NCBI GenBank assembly: GCA_036557365.1
Contig: DATBHR010000040.1
Coordinates: 1 to 64,000 of the forward strand
From: DATKHR01 sp036557365
GTDB taxonomy: Bacteria > Acidobacteriota > Vicinamibacteria > Vicinamibacterales > CAVVIG01
Direction: 5' to 3'
Length of the DNA: 64,000 nt
A model generated the notes under the pieces. It did not search any database, had not been told where the DNA came from, and was given only the letters and a program-made list of their open reading frames with translations. The translations under genes were made by a program, and so were the position numbers. Numbering within the stretch: the first letter of the stretch is position 1; each line of letters opens with the position of its first letter. This document shows positions 33,378 through 42,238 of this stretch, in pieces.

Positions 33378-35138
33378 ATGAGGCTCCCGATCTTCGACGA
33401 GAATCGACCGCCGCCTGTTGAAGCGGGCGCACCGGCCTCGCGCGTCCTGCTCGTCTGCATGCCCTTCCAGCACCTGAAGCTCTCGTCTCTGAGCGTGAGC
33501 CTGCTGGCGACGATTCTCAGGAGCCGTGGGATCGAGTGCTGGGAAGCCTACCTGCACTTCGAGTTTGCTCGCATTATCGGCCGCCGCGCCTACACCATCA
33601 TTTCCGACAGCGGGACAAAAAACACGATCCTCGGGGAAGTGCTGTTCGCCGAACAGCACGGCAACCGATCCGATGAAGGTACGGATCGTACGTTGACGCC
33701 GCTGTTCGGCGATCGCCGTACGCGAAACAGCCTGATGAACCGCTTCGCGGAGAGCTGTCTCGAGCGCATCGAACACGCGCAATGCGACATCGTCGGCTTC
33801 TCGACCTCGTTCAACCAGCTTCTCCCGTCGCTCTGGCTCGCACGGCTGATCAAGGCACGCCGGCCGGACACGCGCATCGTCCTTGGCGGCGCGTCGTGCT
33901 CATCGCCGATGGGGGAGCGGATTGCCGAGTACTACGGCGACGTCGACCTGGTCGTGAGCGGCTTCGGCGAGCGGCCCCTGGTCGATCTCGCCTTCGGCCG
34001 CATCGCCCCAGAAACACGCTTCGTTCACAACGACGCGCCGGTCAATCTGGATGCGCTCCCGGTCCCCAATTACGACGCGTTCGTCAGCGAATGGCGCGCG
34101 TTCGACGACCGGTCGGACGGCGAGCCGCGCCTCACATTCGAGAGCTCGCGGGGTTGCTGGTGGGGCGAGAAACACCACTGCAAGTTCTGCGGCCTCAACC
34201 AGCACGAGATGGCGTTCAACGCGAAGTCGAGCGCCCGCGTCGTCGAAGAGGTTCGCGCGCTGTGGGACCGCCACCGATACGCCCTCTTTGCGACGGATAC
34301 GATTCTCGCGAGGGCGCACTTGAAGGATGTGCTACCGCAGCTGGCGGCATACCCCGAAAAACCGGAGCTCTTTTACGAAGTGAAACCCAACATGACGCGC
34401 TCGGAGGTGGCTACGCTCCGCGCGGCGAACGTGACGTCGATTCAGCCGGGGATCGAGAGCCTGAGCTCCAGGCTGCTGAAGCTTCTGGACAAAGGCGTGA
34501 AGACGATCCAGAACGTCGCGCTTCTGAAATGGTGTCGTGAGCTGGGAATCGCGCCGACCTGGAATCTTTTGTACGGGATTCCCGGCGAGCGTCCCGAAGA
34601 CTATCTCGCCCAGGTCGAGTTGATCGATCGCATCCCGCATCTTCCACCGCCGGAAGGCGCACACCGAATCCAAATCGATCGATTTTCGCCGTACTTCACG
34701 TCATATCCGGAGTATGGCTGGACCGGGATCGAGCCGCTGTCAGAGTATCGGCTCCTCCACCGCGCCATGACGGACGAAGCGCTCGGCGACGTCGCGTACC
34801 ATTTCGAGGGCGTTGGCGCGCCGTTTTCGGTCGGTGTCTACGACTGTCAGCTTCGCGCGGCGGTCGACCGATGGAAGACACGCCATCAGACGGGCGACGG
34901 CGTGTACCGCGATCCTGTTCACGGACTCCTTTCGGTCGAGAATGGGCGCATCTCCGTCATCGAGGGCGATGATCGGATCGACGCGGTGGTCGCGCGCACG
35001 CGCGAAATAACCGGCGTTGAACGCCTCATCGCCGAGACGGATGCCGACGAGGACCTGCTCGCCTCGCTGGAGGATCTCGGTGTCCTCTGGAGGGAAGGCG
35101 AACAGCTCATCAACCTGGTCGTCGAGATCCCCACGTAG
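33378..35138 (+). CDS. RiPP maturation radical SAM protein 1 (C-methyltransferase type)
   Basis: 586 residues. An N-terminal B12-binding-like Rossmann domain (about 20-220: LLVCMPFQHLKLSSLSVSLL, DIVGFSTSFNQLLPSLWLA, RIVLGGASCSSPMGERIAE, VDLVVSGFGE) lacks a DxHxxG cobalamin signature. The radical SAM domain has the unusual cluster C260-x7-C268-x2-C271 (GCWWGEKHHCKFCGLN), characteristic of the family called RiPP maturation radical SAM C-methyltransferase. GIESLSSRLLKLLDKGV and LLYGIPGE follow as in the family. It should methylate or otherwise modify the precursor core; exact chemistry is unknown. It is the last gene of the operon. Confidence 0.87.
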   Translation: MRLPIFDENRPPPVEAGAPASRVLLVCMPFQHLKLSSLSVSLLATILRSRGIECWEAYLHFEFARIIGRRAYTIISDSGTKNTILGEVLFAEQHGNRSDEGTDRTLTPLFGDRRTRNSLMNRFAESCLERIEHAQCDIVGFSTSFNQLLPSLWLARLIKARRPDTRIVLGGASCSSPMGERIAEYYGDVDLVVSGFGERPLVDLAFGRIAPETRFVHNDAPVNLDALPVPNYDAFVSEWRAFDDRSDGEPRLTFESSRGCWWGEKHHCKFCGLNQHEMAFNAKSSARVVEEVRALWDRHRYALFATDTILARAHLKDVLPQLAAYPEKPELFYEVKPNMTRSEVATLRAANVTSIQPGIESLSSRLLKLLDKGVKTIQNVALLKWCRELGIAPTWNLLYGIPGERPEDYLAQVELIDRIPHLPPPEGAHRIQIDRFSPYFTSYPEYGWTGIEPLSEYRLLHRAMTDEALGDVAYHFEGVGAPFSVGVYDCQLRAAVDRWKTRHQTGDGVYRDPVHGLLSVENGRISVIEGDDRIDAVVARTREITGVERLIAETDADEDLLASLEDLGVLWREGEQLINLVVEIPT

Positions 35139-35154
35139 AAGTCCGGACGGTCAG

Positions 35155-36339
35155 TTAACGGACTCCACCGGGCGCCGTCGTCGACGTCGCCGTCAGCACG
35201 CTCCGGAACACGTCGTTGGCGGCACGCATCTCGTCGGTCGTGCCGATCGACACGCGTACCCAGTTGGTCAGCGGAGGGAAGTCCCGTCCAACGTGGACGC
35301 CCATCTTCGCGCACGCCTCACGGAATTCCTTTGCCGGACGTTTGACGTCCGCGAGGACGAAGTTGGCTTGCGAATCGGTCACGCGGCAGCCCGCGTCCAT
35401 GAACGTCTTCATCGTCGCTTCGAGGGAGGCGCGGATTTGATCCCGCTGCTTCGCGACGTGTGCGGTGTCTTGCATTGAGGCTGCTGCGGCAGCCGCGCTG
35501 AGGACGTTCAGATCGCCGGTCTTCCGCGCGGCGATCGATTTGAGCGTGTCGGGGTGGCCCACGGCGTACCCGACACGCAGGCCCGCCATGCCGTGTACTT
35601 TCGAAAACGTCCGCGTCACGATCACCCGCGGATATTTCATTGCGAGGGGGACGCCAGTGGCATAGGACGGATCGACGACGAAGTCGTAGTAGGCCTCGTC
35701 GAGCAGAATCGTCGTGCGCGGCGACGCGGCCAGCACGTCCTCGACGAACTTCGTGACGGTCGCGCGCGAATGCACGGTGCCCGTCGGATTATTCGGATTG
35801 CAGAAGAAGACGAGGCCGGCGCCGGACGCCGCCGCCGTCATCGCCGGCACGTCCAGTTTCAGATCGCCATCGACCGCGATGTCCTTCACGCCTGCCTTCA
35901 TCGCCCGCGCTTTTCTCGCGGGGTTTTCCCACGTCGGCAACGGCGCCACCAGATGGCGGCTCGGCGAGGTGAACGCCAGGACCGCGGCTTCGATGATCTC
36001 GGTCGAGCCAGTCCCGATGAGCACGTTCCTGGCGTCGATTCCGAATTGCTTCGCGATCGCCACCTGGAGGTCGTGCTCGTTCGTCGGGTAGCGTCCTGCG
36101 ATGGGGCCGAGCACGCCGCGCGCGGCCTCGAGAGCCGCAGGACCAGGTCCGTACGCGTTTTCGTTGGAATCGATGTGAATGGCGCGCTTGATGTCGCCGA
36201 CGCTCCACGCTTCGAGGAAGTCGAGATTGCCGACCGACGCCGAAGCCTCCCGTCCGCGAGCGGTGAGCAGCTCGCTGGACAGCAAACCGACACCGGCTGC
36301 GCCGGCGGAGCGGAAGAACGAACGACGGGACAGCGCCAT
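35155..36339 (-). CDS. Tat-exported HisC-like aminotransferase
   Basis: 394 residues. The N-terminus SRRSFFRSAGAAGVGLL is a twin-arginine signal, with cleavage probably near ASA. The mature part is a class I/II aminotransferase related to histidinol-phosphate aminotransferase: IDSNENAYGPGPAAL, IGTGSTEIIEAAVL, NPNNPTGTVHS, and the PLP lysine in RTFSKVHGMAGLRVGY. A periplasmic location is unusual for HisC and suggests scavenging or modifying extracellular amino compounds. A second such gene starts at 63777. The ATG at 36339 has GAGGAGG 5 bp upstream. Confidence 0.85.
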   Translation of the reverse strand: MALSRRSFFRSAGAAGVGLLSSELLTARGREASASVGNLDFLEAWSVGDIKRAIHIDSNENAYGPGPAALEAARGVLGPIAGRYPTNEHDLQVAIAKQFGIDARNVLIGTGSTEIIEAAVLAFTSPSRHLVAPLPTWENPARKARAMKAGVKDIAVDGDLKLDVPAMTAAASGAGLVFFCNPNNPTGTVHSRATVTKFVEDVLAASPRTTILLDEAYYDFVVDPSYATGVPLAMKYPRVIVTRTFSKVHGMAGLRVGYAVGHPDTLKSIAARKTGDLNVLSAAAAAASMQDTAHVAKQRDQIRASLEATMKTFMDAGCRVTDSQANFVLADVKRPAKEFREACAKMGVHVGRDFPPLTNWVRVSIGTTDEMRAANDVFRSVLTATSTTAPGGVR

Positions 36340-36471
36340 ACTGCCTCCTCGGTTGGTGAAGACGATCGAAGCGGCCTCACGATACCAGATACTCTGGTTC
36401 GCCACGCCTTTTTTCGCGCGCACCGCACTCATCCTTGACTCGACGCCGGGCTCCGGTGACGATCGTCCGCG

Positions 36472-38259
36472 ATGAACGTTGCCCGACGCTCCATCTGGTG
36501 CATATCCGCGGCGCTCGTGGCCGTCGCGAGCGCGTGCAGTGCCGGCAGGGGCTCTCACGCACCGACGACGGTGGTCACATATACGAGCCCGATGTGGTAC
36601 GAGGAGACGGGCAGCTACTTCCAGCCATCCACGGACGGTCTGCGAGCGATCTACGGAACCGGACCGCCTTCGCGTCTCTACGATCTGGCGACCGGAAGAG
36701 ACGATCCGGCAGGGTGGCACCGCGGCATGGAGCAGGTCCGGGCCGGCGCGTTCGAACCCGACGGAGCGGTAGTTCGTCTCGGGACCGTTTCCGGCCAGAC
36801 CGGTTGGTACGCCGAGCAGAATGGCGAGCTGACGCCTCTCAAGTTGCCCCCCACCGCGCTTCCGCGCTGGACTCAGGATCGCTCATGGCTCGCGTTCTTC
36901 GCGCTCGGCGGATCGACGATTGCGATGGGCACGCCGGATTCGCCGTCGACGTTTCAGATTGACGGCGCGGTCAACGGTGCAGCGTGGACGCCCGCAGGCG
37001 ACGCACTGTACGCGATTGTCCTGAAAGACACCGGCCTGTCTGCGCTGGAAAAAATCGATCGCGATCACAAAATCACGGTGGTCCGGTCAAATCTCGACGC
37101 GTCGCCGTTCTTCAATTCCATCGCGTTCTCGCCCGATGGCGGCACGGTCTATCTCGCGCTCGCGGGTGAGACGCCGCCGGACGTTGCGCGGCGGCACGAT
37201 CCCGAAGCGCCGCACCGCGACCTCGACATCTACGCGCTCGACCTGCAGACGAATCATGTTCACGTCGTTGCAGCCGCGCCCGGCGACGACTGCTGTCCGT
37301 ACGTGGCAGCCGGAAATCTCTACTGGACGCACAACGATCCGGGCGCTGAAATCGTGGTCTTTCCGATCGACGGCGGAGCGCCGCACGCTGTGGCCGATCA
37401 CGGATTTCTGCCGCGCTGGAGCCCCGACGGACGTCAGATTGCCTTCACCCGCGGCTATCACCGCCTCGCGGACTATGGCCTCGACATGGATGGATGGGTG
37501 GTCGGCGTCGACGCGGCCGGCGCGGTGACGTCGCGGCCGCGGCCCTGGATTACCGGTTTCGGAGAAGACATGGGGCCCGTGTGGTCGCCGGATGGTCGCT
37601 GGGTCGCCTATCACTCACATCGATCGGCGACGGCGGTGCCGTTGTACGAATCGCCAGGGCGAACCGACGACGAGTGGCTGATGCTTGCGGGCGGCGGTCC
37701 GGAGATTCGACTCACCGATTTTGGTTTCGAGGTCGGGCCGCCGGATTGGTCGCCTGATGGCCGTCACCTCATCTTCGATTCGTGGGACAAAGATGGCGTC
37801 CCGCGATTCGCCAAACCGTGGATCGTCACGATCGATCCGGCCACGGGCGGCTCGCTGGGCGCAGCGCGTATGCCGCTTCCCGCAGGCGTCGCGGGAATCA
37901 CAGGTGAGTCGTGGTCACCCAACGGCGACCTGATCGCCTTCGTCGAGCGCATCGACGACGTGCGACGAGCGCTCTGGGTGTCGCATCCCGACGGCCGTGC
38001 GGCGCAGAAGCTGACGGAGTTTCAAAGCTTCACGATTGGCGGCGTGTCGTGGACGCCTGAGGGAAACGAGCTGCTGTTCGGCGCGCTCGCTGACGATCGG
38101 ATGCAGATCTTCGCGATTTCGCGGTCCGGCGGATCAGCCCGTCAGCTGACGCACGACGCGGTGAACCTGATGCATCCGAGCGTGTCGCCGGACGGACGCC
38201 TTGTGGCGGCGTCACGGCTGCCGTGGCGGAAGGAACTGCGCCGCTCCGCGCTGCGCTGA
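36472..38259 (+). CDS. TolB-like (PD40) beta-propeller lipoprotein
   Basis: 595 residues. A lipoprotein signal ends at the lipobox VASAC (about 18-22). The rest consists of WD40-like PD40 repeats of TolB type, for example LPRWTQDRSWLAFFA, IAFSPDGGTVYLALA, LPRWSPDGRQIAF, PVWSPDGRWVAYHSH, LMHPSVSPDGRLVAAS. Such proteins are often coupled to peptidases or amidohydrolases but here stand alone. The role is unclear; periplasmic scaffold or sensor are possibilities. Confidence 0.8.
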   Translation: MNVARRSIWCISAALVAVASACSAGRGSHAPTTVVTYTSPMWYEETGSYFQPSTDGLRAIYGTGPPSRLYDLATGRDDPAGWHRGMEQVRAGAFEPDGAVVRLGTVSGQTGWYAEQNGELTPLKLPPTALPRWTQDRSWLAFFALGGSTIAMGTPDSPSTFQIDGAVNGAAWTPAGDALYAIVLKDTGLSALEKIDRDHKITVVRSNLDASPFFNSIAFSPDGGTVYLALAGETPPDVARRHDPEAPHRDLDIYALDLQTNHVHVVAAAPGDDCCPYVAAGNLYWTHNDPGAEIVVFPIDGGAPHAVADHGFLPRWSPDGRQIAFTRGYHRLADYGLDMDGWVVGVDAAGAVTSRPRPWITGFGEDMGPVWSPDGRWVAYHSHRSATAVPLYESPGRTDDEWLMLAGGGPEIRLTDFGFEVGPPDWSPDGRHLIFDSWDKDGVPRFAKPWIVTIDPATGGSLGAARMPLPAGVAGITGESWSPNGDLIAFVERIDDVRRALWVSHPDGRAAQKLTEFQSFTIGGVSWTPEGNELLFGALADDRMQIFAISRSGGSARQLTHDAVNLMHPSVSPDGRLVAASRLPWRKELRRSALR

Positions 38260-38287
38260 GTACACATCTATTGATCGAGAGTATCCA

Positions 38288-38794
38288 ATGACGCAGATAG
38301 AAGCGCTGGTCGATGCCTACGAAGCACGAACCCTCTCGCGCCGCGAATTGATCGCGGCAGTGGCGGCGCTGGTCGCGCCCGCCATCGGCGCGAACGCCGA
38401 CGCGCAAAGCGCGCCAATCGCCGAAGTCGCACAGGGACGCTCGCTGAACCACGCATCGCTGGCAGTCAGCGATGTGTCGTCGGCAGCGGATTTCTATCAG
38501 AAGCTGCTCGGCCTGAGAGTGGTGAGCCGGCCCGGCAACGGCGGCATCAATCTCGGGCTCGGAGACGGATTCCTCGGTTTGTACAAGCTGCCGAATCCTG
38601 GAACCGTCAACCACGTTTGCATCGGCGTGAACGACTTCGATCCCGAGCGAATCGCTGCGCGGCTCACAGCGATGGGCGTCACCGCGACGATCGATCGGAA
38701 TCCGGCAAATCGCACCAGCGGCGGCGATCAGCTGTATTTCAACGGGCCGGACAATTGCAGAATCCAGCTCGGCGCTCACGGCTATCAGGGATAG
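38288..38794 (+). CDS. Exported VOC-superfamily protein
   Basis: 168 residues. Residues 15-38 (LSRRELIAAVAALVAPAIGA) form a Tat-like or simple signal segment, followed by NADAQSAP. A VOC domain follows (about 55-165: NHASLAVSDVSSAADFYQKL, LGLRVVSRPGNG, NHVCIGVNDFDPERIAARL, GPDNCRIQLG). It has no full metal triad that is obvious, so a binding rather than catalytic role is possible. It starts 28 bp after the TolB-like gene. Confidence 0.75.
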   Translation: MTQIEALVDAYEARTLSRRELIAAVAALVAPAIGANADAQSAPIAEVAQGRSLNHASLAVSDVSSAADFYQKLLGLRVVSRPGNGGINLGLGDGFLGLYKLPNPGTVNHVCIGVNDFDPERIAARLTAMGVTATIDRNPANRTSGGDQLYFNGPDNCRIQLGAHGYQG

Positions 38795-38839
38795 CGAAGA
38801 AGGCCTGGTCCTGCGTGGTCCCGAGCTGGCCGCCATTGC

Positions 38840-39010
38840 GCCAGTTCGCTCGCCCCAAGTGATCACGCCGCGACCAGGAAAGACGCGCAACGCGTTGATC
38901 CCGGCCTCGTTCAATGATCCGTACTGCGAAAGATCGAGGTCTCGCTCGAGACCGGCCGCCGAGGTCACGGCCTCATCGGCCGGCGCCTTCCACGGGCAGG
39001 CCGCTCCTCC
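38840..39010 (-). pseudogene. Fragment of a phage/contractile tail-sheath protein
   Basis: The gap 38795-39098 holds no intact gene. On the minus strand, a frame between a TGA at about 39011 and 38840 reads PWKAPADEAVTSAAGLERDL, DLSQYGSLNEAGINAL and RVFPGRGVITWGERTG. This matches the conserved C-terminal region of tail-sheath proteins (W-K-A-P-A, then LN-x2-GINA-x-R-x-FPGRG-x3-WG-x-RT). The match ends at ERTG and continues with unrelated sequence, and the N-terminus is missing, so it is a relic of a prophage or contractile injection system. Confidence 0.65.
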
Positions 39011-39098
39011 TCAGCCGTGAACGGGCCGCGCGCGGATCGTCGCCCATCACGTCCATTTCACATGCATCCGACGAAGGGACTGGGCGAGAATATGCCGC

Positions 39099-39647
39099 AT
39101 GACGAAACACACACTCGCGCGTCGTCGTTGGTTTGGCCGGGTATCCGTTCCGTCGATCGTCGGACTGGGCATCGCGGCGTGCGTGGCGGGACAAGGCGCT
39201 GCCACCATCGCCGCGCAATCGCAGGGCGTTTGCGCTCTGTTGACGATCGACGAAATCCACGCGGTCGCGCCCAAGATGGAGATCCACGACGGCGTCGCGG
39301 CAGCGAATTCTGCGATGGAACTTTCAACGTGCCGTTACACGTGGGGTGACGGCGTCAAGGCATCCGCGCTGGTGATTTCGATCAATCCCGCCTCGCGCGT
39401 GTACGTGGGAATGACTCCCGATGCCATCAAGCAGCGCCTTGCGTCCAGCGTCGTGCCCGAAACAGACGATTCGGCGGTCCCCGACGTCGGCGACGCCGCC
39501 GTCTTCAAGGCGTTCTCGCCGTACTACGTCAGCGCAAGCGCGCTCCTGAAAGGCCGCGTCCTGCAACTCAATCTCGAAGGGGACGACGCGCGCGAAATGA
39601 AAGGGCAGCTGCTCTCGCTGCTGAAGTCGGCGGCTTCGCGGATGTAG
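39099..39647 (+). CDS. Hypothetical exported protein, DUF3558-like pattern
   Basis: 182 residues. The signal peptide (about 10-38: FGRVSVPSIVGLGIAACVAG) is followed by QGVCALLTIDEIHAVAPKME and STCRYTWGDGVKASALVIS. The pair of cysteines and CALLT-E/CRY-W pattern recalls lipid-associated DUF3558-type proteins, but the resemblance is weak. Function is unknown. It is convergent with the PEP-CTERM gene, with 27 bp between stops. Confidence 0.65.
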   Translation: MTKHTLARRRWFGRVSVPSIVGLGIAACVAGQGAATIAAQSQGVCALLTIDEIHAVAPKMEIHDGVAAANSAMELSTCRYTWGDGVKASALVISINPASRVYVGMTPDAIKQRLASSVVPETDDSAVPDVGDAAVFKAFSPYYVSASALLKGRVLQLNLEGDDAREMKGQLLSLLKSAASRM

Positions 39648-39674
39648 CTGCGCCGGCAGGCTCGTCGCCGGATG

Positions 39675-40337
39675 TCAGTTTGTCGGAAGCGTTTTGTCTT
39701 TTGTGGGTACTTCGGGTTTCCGCCGCTTCGCCGCCAACCATACGAGGCCGGTGCCCAGCAGCAGCAGCGACGCCGGCTCGGGGGTGACCGCTGTGCCGGT
39801 CACCTGATACTGGAATTGCTGAAGTCGCGTCACGCCGTTGTCCGTTTCGTAAGACACGTGCGCCATTCCAGAACCGATTACTCTCTGGTCGAAAAATACC
39901 TGGTTGGGCTGCGCAACTGCGAGCGTTCCGAAGAACTGCACCAGCTCGCCGAAGCCGGCAGTACCGAACGGAGAATTAATGACCAGCGTATCAGTCGGGC
40001 CGGTGAAGGTGAGATTGCCGGTGACACTGGTAAAGGTGCTTCGGTCGACTCCCTGAAACTGAAACGTCTGCGAGAACGGCACGCTGGTGCCGGTTCCGCA
40101 GTCGTCGACGCAGAAGCCCCCGCCTCCAAGCACGCCGGGGCCATCAAAACCGGCCGAGAAGCCAGAAGAGCTGACAAAGACCGATTGGAAATCTGGCGAT
40201 CCGACGCCCGGCCCGTTTCCGCTCAGCACCATGCTGAACGAAACAGGGTCGGCGGATGCCGGAGCGAGGCCGACCGCCATCACCCCAATCATCACGGCCA
40301 GGATACGGATACTGATCACCTTCGAACGTTTGGACAT
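39675..40337 (-). CDS. PEP-CTERM sorting-domain surface protein
   Basis: 220 residues. A signal peptide (ILAVMIGVMAVGLAPASA) precedes a Ser/Thr/Gly-rich beta-sheet-like region with one Cys pair (FCVDDCG). The C-terminus is a textbook PEP-CTERM tail: VTPEPASLLLLGTGLVW, then AAKRRK, that is a PEP box, a hydrophobic helix and a basic end. An exosortase/archaeosortase (EpsH/XrtA) system elsewhere in the genome should process it. The ATG at 40337 starts the signal peptide. Confidence 0.88.
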   Translation of the reverse strand: MSKRSKVISIRILAVMIGVMAVGLAPASADPVSFSMVLSGNGPGVGSPDFQSVFVSSSGFSAGFDGPGVLGGGGFCVDDCGTGTSVPFSQTFQFQGVDRSTFTSVTGNLTFTGPTDTLVINSPFGTAGFGELVQFFGTLAVAQPNQVFFDQRVIGSGMAHVSYETDNGVTRLQQFQYQVTGTAVTPEPASLLLLGTGLVWLAAKRRKPEVPTKDKTLPTN

Positions 40338-40430
40338 GCGCGCGCCCTTTGTTTGACGAACGACCGACGTCGATGACGTCAAGCAAGAATCGTGCGGTAC
40401 GCGGTGAGGCGTTCGGACGAACGGACGTCG

Positions 40431-41192
40431 CTACTTCTTGGGGACCTTGATCCGGCCTTCCCAGAGGCTCTTGTTATTCTCCTCGCAGGAATATTCCATC
40501 ATCTCCCAGTCGGTGCGCAGCGTCAGCGTCCGCGTGCTCTTCCACGGGCGCGTGAACGTCTTGGGATCGTCGACGATCATCTCGTGCGTGATGTGGCCGA
40601 GATCCGGCCGCGTGAAGCGCTGCACGAGATGAAGCTGGTCGCTGTGCGGGTGTCCGACGGTGTCGAGCCGTGTCTTGCCGTTGAAGTTGACGGTGTCGAT
40701 CACCAGCGTGTCGCCTTCCCAGTGACCGACGGAATCGCCGAACCACGTGGGGATGCCGCGGCGGTGCGGACGCCCGTCGATCGGCGCGACCGTGAACCAC
40801 GAATTCTGCTCGAAGAGGAACGACAGGTACGTATCGTTCTGCATGATCTGCATCGGCTCCGGCGTGTTGATGGAGCGCGTCATGCCGAACGGAAGGCACG
40901 CGCCGGTGTAGTCGCCCTCGGCCGCGTCGTACTTCTTCCAGTCCGCTTCTCCCCATGGCGTGAACGGGAGATCGGCGACGCCCTTGAAGTCCTTGCTGTC
41001 CTTCGTCAGGTCCGGGACGTACGGCTTTTCCCAGACGCCGCTGAAATCGACTTTGCCCGAGGCCGTCCGCGGCGTCGGACCTGACGGCGGCTTGTACTCC
41101 TGCTGCGCCGCCACCACCATCGGCAGTACGGCGACGGCGAAGATGCCGATCGCCGCGAGCCGAGCTCTCGTGACGCCCTCGATGATCTTCAC
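40431..41192 (-). CDS. Exported hypothetical protein, partner of DUF6152 protein
   Basis: 253 residues. A signal peptide (about 8-28: RARLAAIGIFAVAVLPMVVA) precedes a domain with FSGVWEKPYVPDLTKDSKDF, LPFTPWGEADWKKYDAAEGD, CLPFGMTRSINTPEP and HLVQRFTRPDLGHITHEMIV. Proteins of this type are frequent beside DUF6152 genes in Acidobacteria; their function is unknown. The GTG at 41192 was chosen because TAGGAG lies 7 bp upstream. It follows the DUF6152 gene after 10 bp. Confidence 0.78.
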   Translation of the reverse strand: MKIIEGVTRARLAAIGIFAVAVLPMVVAAQQEYKPPSGPTPRTASGKVDFSGVWEKPYVPDLTKDSKDFKGVADLPFTPWGEADWKKYDAAEGDYTGACLPFGMTRSINTPEPMQIMQNDTYLSFLFEQNSWFTVAPIDGRPHRRGIPTWFGDSVGHWEGDTLVIDTVNFNGKTRLDTVGHPHSDQLHLVQRFTRPDLGHITHEMIVDDPKTFTRPWKSTRTLTLRTDWEMMEYSCEENNKSLWEGRIKVPKK

Positions 41193-41202
41193 GGCAGATC
41201 TC

Positions 41203-41622
41203 CTACCGCTTCGGCGCGTCGCCGGACGACGAACCCGCAAAGACGCTGCGTCCGTCGGGAAGCTTCACGACGCGCATGTTGCACGTCTTCGATCCGTCCT
41301 TGGCGAGATAGCCCTCGATGGACACCTGGTCGCCCGATTTCAGCGACTCGCGGTTCCAGCCGTTGCGCGTGAGCGCGTTGGGCGCGCCGCCTTCGCACTG
41401 CCAGTGCTGCACGCCGGACGGATCGGCCGCCTTCGCGTCCTTCACGTCCACGTAGAGCCAGATGTGCGGGTTCAGCCATTCCAGCTTCGTCACCGTGCCG
41501 GCGAGCGTGACCGGTTTGTTGGCGTCGAATTCTGCCGCGAAGGAGTGATGCGCGTCCGCGGGGCTTGTAGCCGCCGCGGCGATGAGGACGACGACGCCAA
41601 CGAGAAGCGGTGTCCGGTTCAT
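41203..41622 (-). CDS. DUF6152-family exported protein
   Basis: 139 residues. A signal peptide (LLVGVVVLIAAAATSPADA) is followed by the family signature HHSFAAEFDANKPVTLAGTV, TKLEWLNPHIWLYVDVKD, and an OB-like beta structure (GDQVSIEGYLAKDGS). The HH at the mature N-terminus and the NPH motif could bind a metal (inference). It is first in a two-gene operon with the gene ending at 40431. Confidence 0.85.
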   Translation of the reverse strand: MNRTPLLVGVVVLIAAAATSPADAHHSFAAEFDANKPVTLAGTVTKLEWLNPHIWLYVDVKDAKAADPSGVQHWQCEGGAPNALTRNGWNRESLKSGDQVSIEGYLAKDGSKTCNMRVVKLPDGRSVFAGSSSGDAPKR

Positions 41623-41737
41623 GGTCGACTCCTTGAACGTCCGCCGAGGCCCGATGTGCGCACTCTTGTACACCGGAGTGCGCGCGGCCGCAAGAGGACT
41701 GATGGCCATCGGGACGTGTGCGGCGCCCGGCTCACTT

Positions 41738-42223
41738 TTAGAGTTGCCTGTACATCACGAAGGCGTCGACGAAGCCGTGGACGGGATGTCGAAACGCGCG
41801 CGGCAGCCGGCCGACGATTTCAAAGCCATATGCCTGCCAGGTCCTGACCGCGCGCTCGTTGGTGCTAACGACGAAGTTGAACTGCATCGCGCGGAACCCC
41901 CGCTGGTTCGCGCGGTCGAGCGAGTGCTCGAGCATCGCGCGACCGACGCCGCCGCCCTGCGCGGACGTCGACGTCATGTAGCCGCAATTCGCGACATGGC
42001 TGCCGCCGCCGCCCTGGTTCGCGCATAAAAAGTACGTCCCGACGACTTCGCTGTCGCGCTCGGCGACGAACACCTGGTGATCGTCGCGGAACCAGTAGGC
42101 GAGTGCCGCGTCTCGTGTGATGTCGCGCGGCTGCGTGTACGTTTCGCCGGCGCGGAGGACGGGCTCGAGGATCGCCCACACCGCGTCGCGATCTTCGATT
42201 CGGGCGGAGCGGATCAGCGTCAC
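41738..42223 (-). CDS. GNAT-family N-acetyltransferase
   Basis: 161 residues. A single GNAT fold is evident: IRSARIEDRDAVWAILEPVL at the N-terminus, VFVAERDSEVVGTYFLCAN, the acetyl-CoA binding region AQGGGVGRAMLEHSLDRAN and RAVRTWQAYGFEIVGRLPRA. The substrate is unknown. No operon partner is obvious; it lies 15 bp upstream of the M28 peptidase on the same strand in reverse order. Confidence 0.88.
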   Translation of the reverse strand: MTLIRSARIEDRDAVWAILEPVLRAGETYTQPRDITRDAALAYWFRDDHQVFVAERDSEVVGTYFLCANQGGGGSHVANCGYMTSTSAQGGGVGRAMLEHSLDRANQRGFRAMQFNFVVSTNERAVRTWQAYGFEIVGRLPRAFRHPVHGFVDAFVMYRQL

Positions 42224-42238
42224 GCCGGCACTCTGCGG

